Below are positions 46,001 to 59,900 of a stretch of DNA of 64,000 bases, piece after piece. The stretch is from NCBI RefSeq assembly GCF_963675165.1, contig NC_087391.1, positions 3,770,646 through 3,834,645 on the forward strand. The letters run 5' to 3'. The stretch is from Halichondria panicea. Lineage: Eukaryota > Porifera > Demospongiae > Suberitida > Halichondriidae. Position 1 is the first letter of the stretch. Each line of letters begins with the position of its first letter. Below the pieces are notes generated by a model. That model did not search any database, was not told the DNA's origin, and saw only the letters and a list, made by a program, of their open reading frames with translations. The position numbers were made by a program, and so were the translations under genes.

Positions 46001-48736
46001 GTCAATCCAATTTTCATCGAGAGGTGCAGGGCTGTACCACCCAATTTCCCTGTGACCAACGAAATGGTTCAGCCATTTATGAGCCTATCTCTTGAAGAAG
46101 AAATGAAGGTGTGTGATTTCACCTATATTTATAACTCCATAGTTATAAGACGGTATAAATATCTCTGATGGATGCAGACAAAAAGTCTTGCATTAGGTCT
46201 ATCTAGTGTAGCTTCCGCCAAGACATCAGCATGTGTGGTGCTTCAGTTTGAATTCCTATAATAGGTGCAGGTCTCTTTGTCTCAAGGGTAAAGAGGCAGT
46301 ATAATTACACTCGTTTGTTATATCTTACTCACATGCAGGCTGGACACATTTACATATGTGACATGAAAGTCATGGACGGGCTCAAAGCGAGAGTGGGATA
46401 TTTCAACGTTGCCCCCATCTGCCTACTCTATGTGAATAAGGCCAAGAAACTGGTTCCCATTGCTATCCAGTTGAATCAAGGTGTAAGGGAGGAAGAAAAG
46501 ACAAATAATCCAATCTTTTTGCCCAATGACAGCTGGATTGATTGGCTGCTGGCTAAAATCTACTATCAGAGTGCACACAGCCAGGTAAGATTTTACGTTA
46601 ACATGCATTTTCTATTTATTACTGCGTATATACATGTGTAGATTCATCAAGCCTTCACACACTACACTTCTTGCCATGCTACCATGGAAGCATATTCTAT
46701 GGGCACTCAACGTAACCTCCCAGATCCACATCCTATTTTCAAGCTGCTCGTACCATACCTTCGCTACACAATAGCAATCAATTCTCGTGCTCGAAAAACT
46801 CTTATCAACCCCGGAGGTGCCATTGACTCGTTTTTTGGCATTGGCGGTGAGGGATTAATTGAGTCATGGAAGAGATGTGGAGCAACCTACAACGTTCATA
46901 CTGCCAACATCAAGCGCTCGGCCAAGGAGCGAGGAGTGGACAATGCTGAGCAGCTGCCTGGCTACTACTATCGAGACGATGGGATCAAAGTGTGGGATGC
47001 TTTGGAGGGCTATGTCGACGATATCATCAACGAGTTTTACCTGACAGACGATGATGTTATAAAAGACAAGGAGCTGCAAGCATGGGCAGAAGATATTCAC
47101 ACCCATGGCTTCCCAGCATACCGTGATGCTCCTGTCGGACATGGCTTCCCCAATAAAATGAGTTCCAAGGAAGAGCTGAGGCTCTACTGCACTCTGATCA
47201 TGTTCACTGGATCAGCCCAGCATGCTTCTGTTAACTTCATGCAGTATTACTACTATCGATTCGTGCCAAATGCTCCATTTGGTGTTCGCCGACCACCACT
47301 CACCAAGAAAGGCATTGCAGATTATCAGTCCCTCCTCAACACGCTACCAGAGGAAGAAACAGCCATGAAATGCGTTGGCACCACTCACCTCCTTTCTCAG
47401 TACAGTCAAAATGAGGTATGTAATATGAACTGGCTTGGAGATGTAGACGAAAGGAATGGAATGCCATGCCCTATTCATAATTAAGTCCGGTATAATTAAC
47501 CCTATAGGCGCGCCTTAAAAGTTCTACATTGTATCTAGATAAATATGCTTCTATATCCTTGAAGATCATTCATCAAGCCATCAGATAGACTTTTGTTTCC
47601 ATTAAGCTCCTCTTTTATTGCAAATAACAATAATTAATACTATAATGCATAGGGGTAGGAAGATGTTTTACCTAAGGGGGGCAAACAATATGTTATACCA
47701 ATATCACTGAGACACAATTTAAAATTCTCAATTTTTCAATTAGAGAGCAGTGCTGGCTAAGGGGGGCGAAAAAGCAAAATATTTGGCTGAGGGGGGCAAC
47801 TGCCCCCCTTGCCCCCCTGGTTCCTACGCCTATGTAATGAAAGCACCGCGGTTGCTGATGCCTCGGTGGATGTGCCAAAACTACATAACATCAAGGGCAC
47901 ATGAGAGAAGAGGGCATGCAACAGCTTGCGAGCAAAAACTGTCAGTGGGCGGTGGAATTTACTGGAAAGTAATTATAAAAATAGATTGTAGGCTGTCTGA
48001 TTTTAAAGTACATGTAGCAGATAGAGATCAAATAAAGTTTTTGCTCGCACGTTGGACTAATAGTGAGTTGCATGCGCTCTTTTCTCATACGCCCTTGATA
48101 ACATAAAGCTACTAATAGCTTTTTTATACACAATGATGAGCATTGCAAACTCAAAGAGTGGGTAATGATCGGCCATGATTGTTGTTAAAAACGATCAATG
48201 CCAAAAGCTCGAGTCTAAAATTCATGAACTGCAATCATGACTAGAAGCTCTTACTTGCACTTCTTTGATCCTGGCCTTGAGCAGCTGTAGCAGTCTACAC
48301 ACAGACACAAACACACTATACCACTCTAATACCTGATACTTTTGGAGCAAAGTAAAACACATAGCGAGAGACATTTGATTATCACAGCGCAGCTTGCATC
48401 ACTCATTGCATAAGTAGGTATATCATTCGGTTGTTATGCAGTAATAGTACATCCTAATAATAATCATATAGAGTCTACTTTACTAATTGAATGTGTGGGA
48501 TTATATATGCCATGCAATAACAAACAATTCACTCTGTTCTTTATCTGGCACAGAGGTTCCTTGGAGATACTATGCAGATGTTTTCAGAGAAAAAAGCCAG
48601 AACAAGCCTAGAAAACCTCAAGACAGCCCTGACGGAGGTCTCCGAAAGTATTAAAGCCCGAAACAAAGGCTTGCCTATTGATATGCAGTACACTGCAATG
48701 TTGCCTGAAAATATCCCAAACAGTATTACTATTTGA
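43029..48736 (+). CDS. PLAT-domain lipoxygenase copy C, intact, 719 aa
   Basis: Six exons with the same lengths and phases as copy B: 43029-43161, 43343-43699, 45642-46108, 46339-46584, 46642-47415, 48554-48736. Exons 1-2 give the PLAT domain; the iron ligands His403, His408, His595, Asn599 and Ile719 are all present, as is Ala at the Coffa position (INSRARKTL). Differences from copy B are spread over the protein (for example LLHRREVYRW, INFKTDGMKIVG, RFLGDTMQMF), so C is the older paralogue. Intron 2 is about 1.94 kb here but 69 bp in A and B, and holds dispersed repeats. The C-terminus converges on the GALNT gene: its stop is 305 bp from the end of that minus-strand gene. Substrate and regiochemistry are unknown. 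Confidence 0.93.
44130..45045. repeat. Repeat insertions in lipoxygenase C intron 2
   Basis: 44,130-44,360 is a reverse copy of the 5.55-5.83 kb element (CTTCTGAAAAGGCTGCAATG, AAGCTTTATTTTGCAAATCC, ending GCATGCGCACCGAGGC). 44,620-44,710 is a small GAGGCAAAGCCGAG hairpin. 44,873-45,040 is a foldback related to the TAGCCTCGAT family (AGGCTCGATCCCAGGCT against AGCCTGGGGATGAGGCTA). None is coding. Confidence 0.65.
47690..48320. repeat. Repeat insertions in lipoxygenase C intron 5
   Basis: 47,755-47,832 has the run GGGGGGCAACTGCCCCCCTT and CCTGGTTCCTACGCC, a G/C-run MITE end like that at 62,585-62,630. 47,838-47,890 repeats the CTGATGCCTCGGTGGATGTG unit of 9.84 kb. 48,110-48,310 is a reverse copy of the TIMM9-intron element. 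Confidence 0.55.
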
Positions 48737-49041
48737 GACTTGGATTTGATTGCTATAATTATGGTTAATACTACAATAAGATCTATATAGTTATAGAAGT
48801 TATAATTAATACTTGTATGAGTTTATTAGCTATTTTGACTGTTAGAATTAGAATTATTTTGTTTGACTTGTGCATATAATTATCGTATAACTTGTTTCTT
48901 TCATATAATTATACCATGGTATAACAGCAAGACTGCATGAAGACAGTAATCACTTGTCAATGATCAATCATCAAGAAATATATATGAATGATGGTGAATT
49001 TTCTACAAAAAATGATTCGTGCGAATTGCTATTGCTATAAA
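48737..49041. other. Short convergent intergenic region
   Basis: 305 bp between the lipoxygenase C stop and the GALNT stop, AT-rich, with the palindrome TTATACCATGGTATAA near 48,910. The two 3' UTRs must be short or overlap. Confidence 0.6.
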
Positions 49042-52000
49042 TTATAGTTTATTAAAATTCCATGCTTGAGACTGTCTACCAGGTTCACACGTCACAATAT
49101 GGACCTCTCCGGTTATACTGTCAATGCAAAGACCATCAGCACTGTATGGGAAAAGTGAGAAGTGAGTTGGTGGTTTTGAATAGGACAATGATTCTATACA
49201 TGCAGTGTGTAATTTTTGGACCTTAGCCATTAGAGATACTCATGCACCTAACGAAACTGCACTAAAAATAGAAAATTTAAAAGCACTGCGGAGGATGTCT
49301 ACAATGTAAGCAACATCGAACTTTACATGTATCTATAATTTTATAAATTATATGTGACAAAGTCCCTGACCCTTAGCCGAAAACCGTCGGTTTTTTCTTC
49401 TCACTATAATATCAACAAATTCTGTCAGTTCTATTAATAACCACAAACCCACCACCTTATGTTGTCAGGGAAACATTTTTAAATACGTTCACCTACACAT
49501 GTATCAGCGCTATTTTTTTAGAATGTTCCAATCATAAGATATTTACATTACTACTATTTAATGTGTGGTAATCTACTCTCTAGAAGACTGGATGCACTGT
49601 ACGTATGACTCTGTGTAGAGACTGCAACTGAAACTATAGCTGGGCCTGCAACTTGAGAATGAAGCTTTGTTTGGCATCCACGAAAAGTATAAATGTGCCT
49701 AAATAATTACATAGAAAGCCTCTCGCATTGCAATCGTTGAGCAATCACATCTAGAATGCACATGCAATAGTGGCAGAACTGCCTGGTGCATGCCACACAT
49801 CAACCCATTTTTTTAAACTATTGTTTTCAACTGGTAACCCTCGAAAACCAATTTGCAAATCCACAAATTAAAATCCAAGAAGCACATGCGCACACCCGCA
49901 CACACACAATAGATACATGTACAGCATAAGTTTGCCCTCTGGTACTAAGGTTTATACTAAGGTTGCTTACATGTGTTTAAGCATCCCGTTTTGTGTGAGC
50001 TCCCAGTGTTGATCTGAGGAGGTACTGATACAGCTCCACAATACCACTTGCTCTCCTTGAGTACCCAGACAAAGCTTCTCATGTTTGATCTGTTTGCTCT
50101 TAGTCAGAGAGAAGGCCTGTCGAGAGATATACATGTATAATTATGTATGACTGTAAATTAATGCTCAACTCATCTACATTGTACTATATAAGTGTGTTTA
50201 CAAAGCGCTGACCTGATTTCCTCCCTCTCCGTGACACTGGTACAGGCCTAGTTTGCCCCCGGCCCTGCCTCCCAGAGTGTCCATACACATATTGTTAGTG
50301 TGCTTCAACTGGCCTTCAGCCAACACATCAGTATCAGGGACCCTGTACCAGTGGCATCATCTCATACACTGTACAACACTGACAGATGCACCCCACAGAC
50401 TTCACATAGTATATTTATGTGAATTTGAGCTTACTAGAATTTACGACTACACTTTGAGCTCACTAGAGAACGACTACAATTTACAGTCCTTTTAGCAATA
50501 TTCTGTGTAACTTGGCTGTAACCACATTTGTAACCACAGATAAGGATAATGATTATTAAACCATGTTTATGCAGTAAGCAGCAAGCATCAATTATAAAAT
50601 CATGTAACAGCAAGCACAGAGGAGGTACCCAATGTCAAATTAAAGCATCACGTGGGCTTATGTTTACATGTAAAACTGAGTTTACCCTCGCGCCCCTGCA
50701 TGGGTTTATACACCACCACTATAGCTTCATCCTCTTCATAATCATAGCAAAAATCAGTTGAGCTATCGCGCCCCAGACGAGCCAGCTTGAGAGAAGAATC
50801 CCAGATTTAAACCTTTGACCTTTGATTGCATTCTTTAAAACCACAAGATATGGAAAATTAGCCTTCTGTAGCAAGGGTATAAAGTTCGGTGCACTGGTTT
50901 GCTGTACTGGATAGATCTAGGTATAGCAAGCTTTCCAATCAGGCAAATAAACGATAAAGAGCAACAGAAACGGTAGCTGCTATAATCCAAGCAAAGGTCA
51001 AAGAACCCAAGACTAGATAATTAACAAAAATGACCCTGTTCATATGCCGGCCAATGAAAACTCGGTTGAGAAATCTAAATGGTGTATTAATTGACCTTGC
51101 TTGCCCCAATAATTTTGGGAGTTTTCCTATAATTATATACAAACAAGTGGTGTCAGTGTGGTAGGCCATGCAGTGGGGAAGAAAAGCAACATGCATTACT
51201 GCACAGTATCACTGAATAAGTTGTATGATAATTATGGGTTATCTCGAAATAAAAACCCCAGACACTTTGATACACCATTCTCAATTAAGAGTTTCAATTA
51301 AGAGTTTCATTGGCATATGGAGCTGCTCTGAGGCTGTGCAAAGCATCATGGTGTACACTGCACAGTGCTTGAGTGGTGGATGTTTGTGGTGCTTAATGAT
51401 ATTCATCATTAGCTACATGTATGTGGTTACAACTGTGGTTACAGCCAAGTTACCCAGAATATTGCTAAAATGACTGTAACATCAATATACACGTTAAGTT
51501 TATACAAGGACTTCATTGTCAAAATCAGGGACAGAAATTCATACTCATGTGAAGTGTATACACTCACTTTAGTTCAGGGTAGACATTCTCCAGGTACCAC
51601 TTGAAGCTCTTACAATGTAGTGTCTCTCGTAAAGCTTTCCGTGATGATACGCTGTAGAAATCAATGGGCCAGGTTAGATACATGTACAGCAGTCTTGGGA
51701 ACTAGGCTGAATGGCTATGAATGTACATTTGTTCAGGGGGCCTATTCCATGACAACTATACATGCAATATAAATAACATGGAATAAAGTAACCTTCAGGT
51801 GACAAAGAAATTATTAACGTATTTTCAGTGATTTTACCGTTATGTAACTTTTACTGGTTAAATTTTGCTCAAGATTGTGAGAAATAATGATAGTCATATA
51901 ACTTTTCAGAGTGAGTGATTTTTATTTTATTGTATATCAATTATCTGCGAATACACTCTTATAATACGCAAACATAGCAAATGTCACCTTAATGGACATT

Positions 52001-55000
52001 GTCCATAATTATTAAAAACTTTCTTTGTGTAGTCTTATCCATGTACACAGAAAATGGATGTTGCTGGCTAACAAAGATTTAATGAGAAGAGGAATATGAA
52101 ACTGGATCATGTGAGCTTATTTATGTGTTCAACCAGTCCTGGTTCAACATAAAAGCGTTTAGGCACTCCTCATTGCTGTCAAAATGGATAATTTAATTCG
52201 TAAATACCGAGTATAGCGTGTGTATTTTTAGAGTATAATATTTCGCGCAAAGACTATTGGGGAGGATTTCGCTGATTTAATTGTCGTGGACTTCAGCCTT
52301 TTGCATGTGATTTTAATATTTGTGGATATAAATACCCGCTATACAATAACACAAAGCAGGCCTTACAAGCTTGATGACTCACTTCAAGAGTCATGATCAC
52401 GTAATCTGACTAGCCATGCACAGGCTGTTTTTAAGGTGACAATATAAGCCTGCGCCAGATTCCCTAGTATATTGGCTGTATACTAGCCTTTGTGGGGCTG
52501 AACAGAAAGCAAATTGGTTTCATACAATTTCAGTGAAAGGTTAGTGGATTGCTATATAATTATGCTACGCCATGATGCCTTTCTCAAAGCTAGGTCTTTC
52601 TGATGCTGCAACTACTACAGTGCATTAGTCTATAGATCATGCTCAGATTAAGCCTAGTATAACTTACTCTCCATAATCCCTTCCTTTAACACCCGGTCGA
52701 GCAGCGTAGTAGTGTTTGGCATACTCATCCATCCACACCTCAGCAGTACGTCTGGTGTTTCTGAGAGGGGGTGGTACAGTGTGTGGAATGCAGCAACACT
52801 GTACTCATGTATACGAGAACCTACATGTAGCATAGTGAAAGCGTGACAAAAACACATTGTGAAATGCGTTAGTCCATAGTGTTTTGCTTTGTTAAGGTTT
52901 CAAACATAACCTGATAAGAAACCCAGGAAATTGGCATGCTAGTCCCATGCAGATCACTTACTGGTATTTAGACTTACTTGATGTAGGTTACTGCATTTCC
53001 TTTTGGGAAGCTGTATGGGTGTCTCTTTCTAAATACATGACCCACTCGTGAGCATGGTACAATCTCCATAGAGCCTCCACACATCCACACACGGAAAGAG
53101 ATCTCTGCAAGGAAAATAGTGAATGGTCCCAACTTAAACTCTCAAAGTCTATAGGAAACACCAAAGCACAATTTAGTTATTTTAGGTAGTGAGGGTCACA
53201 CAAATAAAATATACATGTACATTACCTCTGCAATTTGAGATTCTACATATAATACGCCGCAAAAACTGCTCTTACCAAAGTTTTCTCCACCCCAGATGTC
53301 CATATCTGTATCATATTTCCCACTGTCAATGAACCACTGTCTTCTCATAGAGAAGAGGCCTCCTGCTATCATAGGAGATCTGGAAGCCAAACAAACTTGT
53401 GAGCAGTATCAACACTAACTGGGTGACTTTACTGAATAGGAGTTGTTGGGGAGACTCGTTTTGCTCTGCGTTCAGGTGACAATCCATCCCACTTGAAATG
53501 TAGGCTCCAGTCAAAGCCTACACACCCACACATTGATTTTTCATGAAATATCAATACAATGTACTCCTGTCCAATACACCACTCACCTCCTACTAGGTCT
53601 GAAGACGCTCCAACGTAGTGAAAATTGTCCATATTGATAACATCTATAATTGGGCTAGCCACAGCTAGGGGATTCTGCAAGTTGGTGAATAAAGGTAGTG
53701 GTTGTTACATTAATTCCTCACATTCTTCACATGCTGTAGAAGAGGTTCTAACCAGCCCACGTTGCATTCACAATGGCTGTCCAAAAATGTGAGTACGTCA
53801 CCAGTTGCAAAGTCAGCACCCTTTACCCTCGACCGTACAAGACCTTGGCAAGAGACGTACTTTGTATTGCAATGGAGGTATGGTAATGCCTACCTTCTCT
53901 TTGACTGTTAGCAAGCACTTTCACTTTAGGCAGCTTTTCAAGCATGAGACCATCATCAGCTGCAGGGAGAACACATGTTCATAAAACTAGTAGAAAAGCC
54001 TGTGTATGAGGACTGTCACACTAAAATTGGTATTGTTAGCCTCTCACATCAATTTAATAACCGAAAATCATGGAAAGTATGTTCTTGTGTTCCAACAACA
54101 AGGTTGCAATGCCAAATGTAGTCCGCATCCGTCAAATGGTGTTGCTTTTCACAAATGTGAAAATTGCCTCTACTATTGGTGATGGAAGATAGTATTGCAA
54201 ATGCCGTGAGCGTTCAGAGTTAAAAGCAGAAAACCATGCAAGTATTGAGGATTGCATCCTAGATGCTTGACGCAACGTAAATGAAAGCAGTTATATATAG
54301 GGTTATCCAGCATTTCCAATTCATTGCTCATGAAAGTGAATTACTGTACAGCGGGGAATTTTCACTATTCGGCTTCAGGAAGCAATGGTAGAACTGGTAC
54401 TTGCTAATGACTGACCACACCCAGTAAAAAGGGACATTCCAAAGTTATAAGCGTACAGCTGCTTTGTATTGCTAAAACGTATAAGCGTGCTGGTTGGTAT
54501 AACTGCAGTATAGATATTTAAATATGAGTGAGATAACACCCATCTCAATTAAACCACAGGTAAAGCCCATCTTAATTAAACCACGGATGTTACTCCAGTT
54601 ACCACCAATCCCTCTTCTATCTTATGTGTGCTTTACAATTCAAAACTGGTAAGGGTCCTCAATTGTAAAACATCCATAAGTTCATTTCATTTCATTTCAT
54701 TTTGTAAGTCGACCACCGTGGTGGTCTCCAAAAATTGCAAATGCCGACGGTATTTCACGTCGTCATTGCGGGATATTGGGATAAGTTTTCAACTAGCAAT
54801 AACCACGCCTCGGTAAAACCTCATTGGCTATGGTACTGCCACTGCGCAAAGCTGATCGTAACTGCACAGTAAGCTGCTTTTATAGCGGTCACTACTTACT
54901 GGCATTTGTGGTTATCGAAGGAATGTAGAAAACGTTTGTACGACTATGTGATGTCAATGAATACTATTAACATTGACATTCCATTCCTCGATTAGCAATA

Positions 55001-56741
55001 CAATGTACAGCACACTGAAGAACATCTTACGATTGTCACTGTAGTCATCAACAAGAATGATCTCTCGAATCAGCTCAGGTGGGCTTCGATTCAGGACACT
55101 GTACAAACAACCAAAAACAGTCTCACTACATGCAGCCAATAATGCCAGTAATGGCTAGTAATACCATAGATAACCCTAACCCTTCATCTACTATCTATGG
55201 TAATACGTATATAGGTAATCTATAGATTACCTATATACCACGTGACTGCAGCACTATAAAGGATTTAATCCACGATGCAGACTGCAAAAACAGCAAGACT
55301 ATATGCCAGATTTTGCAGCCGTTAAAAAGCTAGTTGACCAACATATCATTCCTACAGATGTTCAGGAGCTTCCTTGGTCCAAGCATTGGCCATTCGACGT
55401 TCCTTACTAGAGACGCAAGCTCTTCTTGGATAAAATGTATCTAAATCATGCCCATGGACTCATGGAGGCTTAGCCATCTTGTTGGAGAGCAGCTTTCGTG
55501 TTTCTGCCGTCGCTGGAGTCTTAGTACCGTCAAGCATGGCTCCTTTCTCTTTGCTTACTTTCTTAAAAAACTTAAAATGTGCATGCCTGGGGCTGTATGT
55601 TATTTTTTTATATATCGTACAGCTGTTGACCAATGAGATCAATTAGTGATGACGAAAGTGTGGTATAAGAAACAATCTGAACTAGAATCTGTAAAGTACA
55701 TGCACTAGGGTTCGAGGAACCAAATTTACAACAGCCATGAAAACCCGCAATACGGTCGTGTACCTGACAACTGTTCTGAGCAAAGTGGATCTTGCTTCAT
55801 TGTGAAAAGTGACGATGACGCTAGTGTCCGGCAAGTCTTTATCGTACTCCACAGAACGACACCTGCAATAAGAGAGGGACTTATTAAAGTGTCAAGAGAC
55901 CGATTAGATACCTTTTTGTGGGCATTTGATAATCGACTCAAATACACAACAATGAGATTTGCCAAGGAAAAATGGGAAATTTTCCTGGCAGCTTATACCA
56001 TACAGTGCAAAATATACAGTTGTAACTGTCATCTTGTGATGTCAATGTACACAAGCTTGTGCTTCGATCTTACAACCTTGCCAATTAGATCTGCGTACAA
56101 GTACATGTACATGTAGAGGAGAGCAGAATCTAAAAATAAACCCTCTATAGGCTCATTTAGAGCTTGTTAGTCCTTGTGAAAGCATTATTGTCCTCACATT
56201 CTAGTCCTTGAGTCTGGTACAGCCCTGTTGCTGGCCAGTTTATCACTCTCCTCTTGATTGAACGCATTTTTTTTGTATGCATCGTGGTCCCGTGGAGCAG
56301 TCAGCATATAGTGTGTCTCATTGAAGCCAACCAGATTAGGCGAATGGGGTTCACTACGCTCCAGTGGTAGTTTTTCCAGCGGTTTTTCATGGCTCAAAAT
56401 TTCGTTACTGTGAATGACTTTCTCATTAGGTGAGCGATGATCATACTATTAAAGGAGAGTCAGTTAGTATATGTATCACACAAAAACGATTGGTGCGTGA
56501 GGTACAATGCTAGTGTTGCAAGCAGACTCGCGAAACTAGTACAATGACATTTTAAAATACTGTCTATGATTTCATCACTTTAATAGTGTCTCACTACGGT
56601 AGTGCTATAAATACACATGCACTAGCTACTTACGACTTTTTGTTTGGATGGTCCAAATAGGGAGGGAGCCAGGAAATAGAAGGTAACCAGCACCCAGATG
56701 ACTAATAGAATGCTTACTAAGTGCCTGATCTTAAACCTCAT
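49042..56741 (-). CDS. Polypeptide N-acetylgalactosaminyltransferase, 519 aa
   Basis: Fifteen exons on the minus strand: 56741-56634, 56445-56198, 55862-55764, 55098-55031, 53959-53894, 53843-53722, 53674-53587, 53517-53433, 53379-53276, 53104-52978, 52760-52668, 51651-51568, 50342-50213, 50116-49971, 49141-49042. Together they give 1,560 bases in one frame. Residues about 8-26 are a signal anchor (type II, Golgi). The catalytic GT27 fold shows [19 protein letters not shown], the manganese motif Asp182-Ser-His184, [17 protein letters not shown] (288-292) and [20 protein letters not shown] with His316. Residues about 400-519 form a ricin-type lectin with three repeats (CMD...QAF, CLG...QHW, CID...QAW). 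The enzyme starts mucin-type O-glycosylation by moving GalNAc from UDP-GalNAc to Ser/Thr. The isoform is not assigned. It starts 177 bp from the divergent arylsulfatase gene. Confidence 0.95.
50481..51480. mobile_element. About 1-kb terminal-inverted-repeat element in a GALNT intron
   Basis: TTACAGTC-TTTTAGCAATAT, CTGTGTAACTTGG and CTGTAACCAC at 50,481-50,526 are mirrored by 51,435-51,480 (ends about 46 bases, few mismatches). No transposase motif was seen inside. It lies in the intron between exons 13 and 12 (50,343-51,567). Confidence 0.8.
52200..52346. mobile_element. Decayed TACCG...GTATAGC MITE in a GALNT intron
   Basis: Left TACCGAGTATAGCGTG and right ATACCCGCTATACAATA are inverted, with TTTCGCGCAAAGAC and a TTAATTGTCGTGGACTTCAG middle as in relatives. 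Confidence 0.6.
54000..54950. other. Large GALNT intron, gene-free
   Basis: Part of the intron between exons 5 and 4 (53,960-55,030). Contains a TTTCA-type pentamer run (CATTTCATTTCATTTCATTT near 54,680), two ATTAAACCAC-GGTAAAGCC-like direct repeats near 54,547-54,590 and a partial MITE (ACAGCGGGGAATTTTCACTA near 54,349). Nothing coding was recognised. Confidence 0.5.
55207..55238. repeat. Perfect 32-bp palindrome
   Basis: GTATATAGGTAATC followed by TATA and its exact mirror, in the intron between GALNT exons 4 and 3. Immediately upstream is a second inverted pair, TACCATAGATA and TATCTATGGTA (about 55,163-55,203). Confidence 0.9.
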
Positions 56742-56918
56742 CCTCAGAGATCCTCCTTGATTGCACTCGGTCCTCTCAATGCTGTACCAGCTGTACCTAG
56801 GTAGACTGTTCAACTGGCCAGGTAGAAGCATTACGTTCCAATTAAAGTGCACCACACCTAGAGCCCCTCCCACGCATTGATGATGTGACTTTATAAAGAA
56901 GCATACCTTTGAAAGAAG
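56742..56918. promoter_or_regulatory. Putative bidirectional promoter between GALNT and arylsulfatase
   Basis: Only 177 bp separate the divergent start codons. On the arylsulfatase side a TATA-like TTTATAAAG lies at about 56,890, preceded by GCCCCTCCCACGC, a GC/CACCC-box-like run. No clear TATA faces GALNT. A shared core promoter is inferred from spacing; transcript starts are unknown. Confidence 0.65.
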
Positions 56919-59900
56919 ATGAAGCTGCTAAGGTTGTGTGTTGCTAGTCTAGTATATTTGCTGGTCCAAGGCTCTGCCACTCCACAGGCTAAACCCAACA
57001 TTGTTATCCTCTTTGCCGATGACGTGAGTGCAGTGGGATATGATGTGAAGCTGCTATGATATGATTGGCCGGCTGTGCACCATCTAGCTCATTGCACCAT
57101 GTACCACCTAGCTCATTGCACCACCTAGCTCATTGTAACTAGCATCTCGTAGCTCACCAAAATGATGTCTAGATCTAGACTAAATACACTGTAACTTGAA
57201 TGGCTGCCACAGTCAGCTAGCTAATGGTGTACGTGTATGTAGATCTATACCACTTTCCAAATTATTAATTGACTATTTTTTGCACCCTTGCAGGTTGGTT
57301 TTGGAGATCTTTCAGTGTATGGTCACCCGACGTCCAGCACTCCTAACCTAGACAAGATGGCTTCCGAGGGCCTCCTCTTCACTCAGTTCTACTCCTCCAG
57401 TCCTGTGTGCAGCCCATCCCGAGCTGCTCTCCTTACTGGTCGCTACCAGACACGCAATGGGGTGTGGCCTGGAGTGTTCTTCAGTCCCAGTGTCGGAGGT
57501 AGGCTTTGTGACAAGTGATACTTGGGATAGATTGTAATGGACTTTCAAGATCATACAATATTTAATAGACCGCTCAAGATCTCCTATATACATGGAAAAG
57601 TGAAGCAGATTCACATCACATATAAGACACGTTACATGGCTGTATTTGTTCTGCAGGTTTGCCTCTAAACGAAACCACTATTGCTGAAAGTTTGAAAGAT
57701 GTCGGGTACAAAACTGGTGTGTTTGGGAAGTGGCATTTAGGTGTAGGAAAGGACAACGAATACCTACCTACCAGACAGGGATTTGATACTTACATGGTGA
57801 GCGTAAATTTCTTACATGTAGATATAATATATCTGTGTGATAAATATTTGATCTTAGGGAATTCCGTTTGCTCATGATATGTGTCCATGTCTTGTGTGCT
57901 TCTACCCCAAAGCACCATGCTTTGACCAGTGCCAAACAGGTGAGCCATGAGCCCTTAAAGTCAAGCATTGGGATCGCGTGTATTAGCCAGAATGTTAAAT
58001 AAAAGCTACAACTTGTAGAATTGAATAGATTGTTTTTTAGTCAGTGTCGGAGATATAGGCTTTGTTTCTGCATGCATAGCCATGGACTTACAATGTGTAA
58101 GAAGTATTCTTAGCCGTTCTAAACATGGATAAGTGTGAAACAGATTCACACCATAATAATAATGTACATGTAAGATAATTGATGCATAGCTGTAAGAATC
58201 ACATGTGTACGCATCATGAATTTTTAACGTATCATTGCCAAGGTTTCATCTAGGATTAAAAGTTTGGGGGGAAGGTTTGGCCACTCCCACATGTGTTGAT
58301 CACACACCCTATACATGCTAGTGCATCGATCACAGTAGATCTATTATTGCACAACATAGACAGTACTAATGTGATGATGTCATTATTCTACAAGATTTTT
58401 GGGGAGAAGGTTCACCCCTGCCTCCCCCTCACTAGATGAAACCCTTGCTTTTGCAGGCACCACTCCCTGTCCACTGTTCCACAATGAGGAGATAGTTCAA
58501 CAGCCAGTAGACCTTACTGAGATCACAGCTACGTTAGTAAAGGGAGCAGAATCCTTCATCAATTCAGCAGTTGGTAAGTTTCAAATACGTTGTTGCTCAG
58601 TATCAGCATTATACATGCAAAGGTAGCTGCATGGTTAATTACCGGTCTTCATTGCTAGTTGAGTTATTCAGTTGTTGAACTATAGGAACATATATATAAT
58701 TCACTCTTTTCCCCCAGATCAGAAGTCACCATTCTTTCTGTACATGTCCTTCCAGCACAACCATCACCCTCAGTTTGCTGGCAAGATGTTCACCAATTCC
58801 AGTATCAGAGGGCCGTACGGTGACTCCCTAAGTGAGATGGACTGGGGGGTGGGGCAGATATTCCAGTTCCTCAAGAATGCAGGAATCGATGACAACACTT
58901 TTGTTTTATTCTCCTCTGATAATGGGTAAAACTATGCATGTTCATTATTGTGTTACGATGTTGACTTCCCAGCCCCTCTTTTGTGAGGCAGATCAGAGGT
59001 GGTAATGGTGGTCTGCTGAGGTGTGGTAAGGGAACTACCTGGGAAGGAGGAATGAGGGTGCCCGGTATCGCTTGGTGGCCCAACAAGATCAGAGTAGGAC
59101 GAACAATGGAGGTGAAGAATGTTATTTGAATTTGACACTTTCTGTATACCGTATAGCGCGAAATTTTCGAGGGGCTTAATTTTCACAGATTTCGTGGGTT
59201 AGCAATCCTACATGAAAATTAAGTCCACGAAAATTGTTAGAATTATCTGCTATAACGTGCAAAGATTAAAGGCGTGGCTTCCAGTAAACAGTCATTCCAT
59301 GAATATTGTGCAACAAAATGCTTTGAGAGACCTTCCACAAAATATAAGTGCCTCGAAAATTTCGCGCTATACGGTATAGACTATTAATAAATGTCAGCGT
59401 AATATATGTGTACCGGTACAGTGTACTTATGGGTGAAGAGGTTGTCTTAGATTTAATGCGCAGTACTGTGTATAATGTTAGTCTTGTTAATTGCTCAGCT
59501 GGCTGGTACAGTGGATGTGTTCCCCACTCTGATGAGTCTGGCCGGAGGAAAGCTGCCCAATGTCACCATGGACGGTGTCGACATGGCACCAATCCTATTC
59601 GGCAATAAGAAGGTGACTATTTATGTGTGAGTACTAGTGTGTATGGTACTTTTCATTTAGCAATATGTACATTGTATACTCAGGCTAGATCATACTTAAC
59701 AAACGTTAGCAAGAAAGTAATGTTTCAACTATGTTTTGACATGCAGAGCGGCAGAAGTGTCTACATTTACTATCCTTCCAGCCCTGATCCGAAGCTGGGA
59801 GTTTACGCTGTAAGGTGGAACCAGTACAAGGCTCACTACTATTCTAATGGGTGAGCTGCATATTATTATTGTCAGTATTATGACAATGAGGCCTGGCCAT

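Noticed and set aside
47750..48106. 118-codon frame in lipoxygenase C intron 5
   Set aside because: Built from a G/C-run MITE end and dispersed repeat copies.
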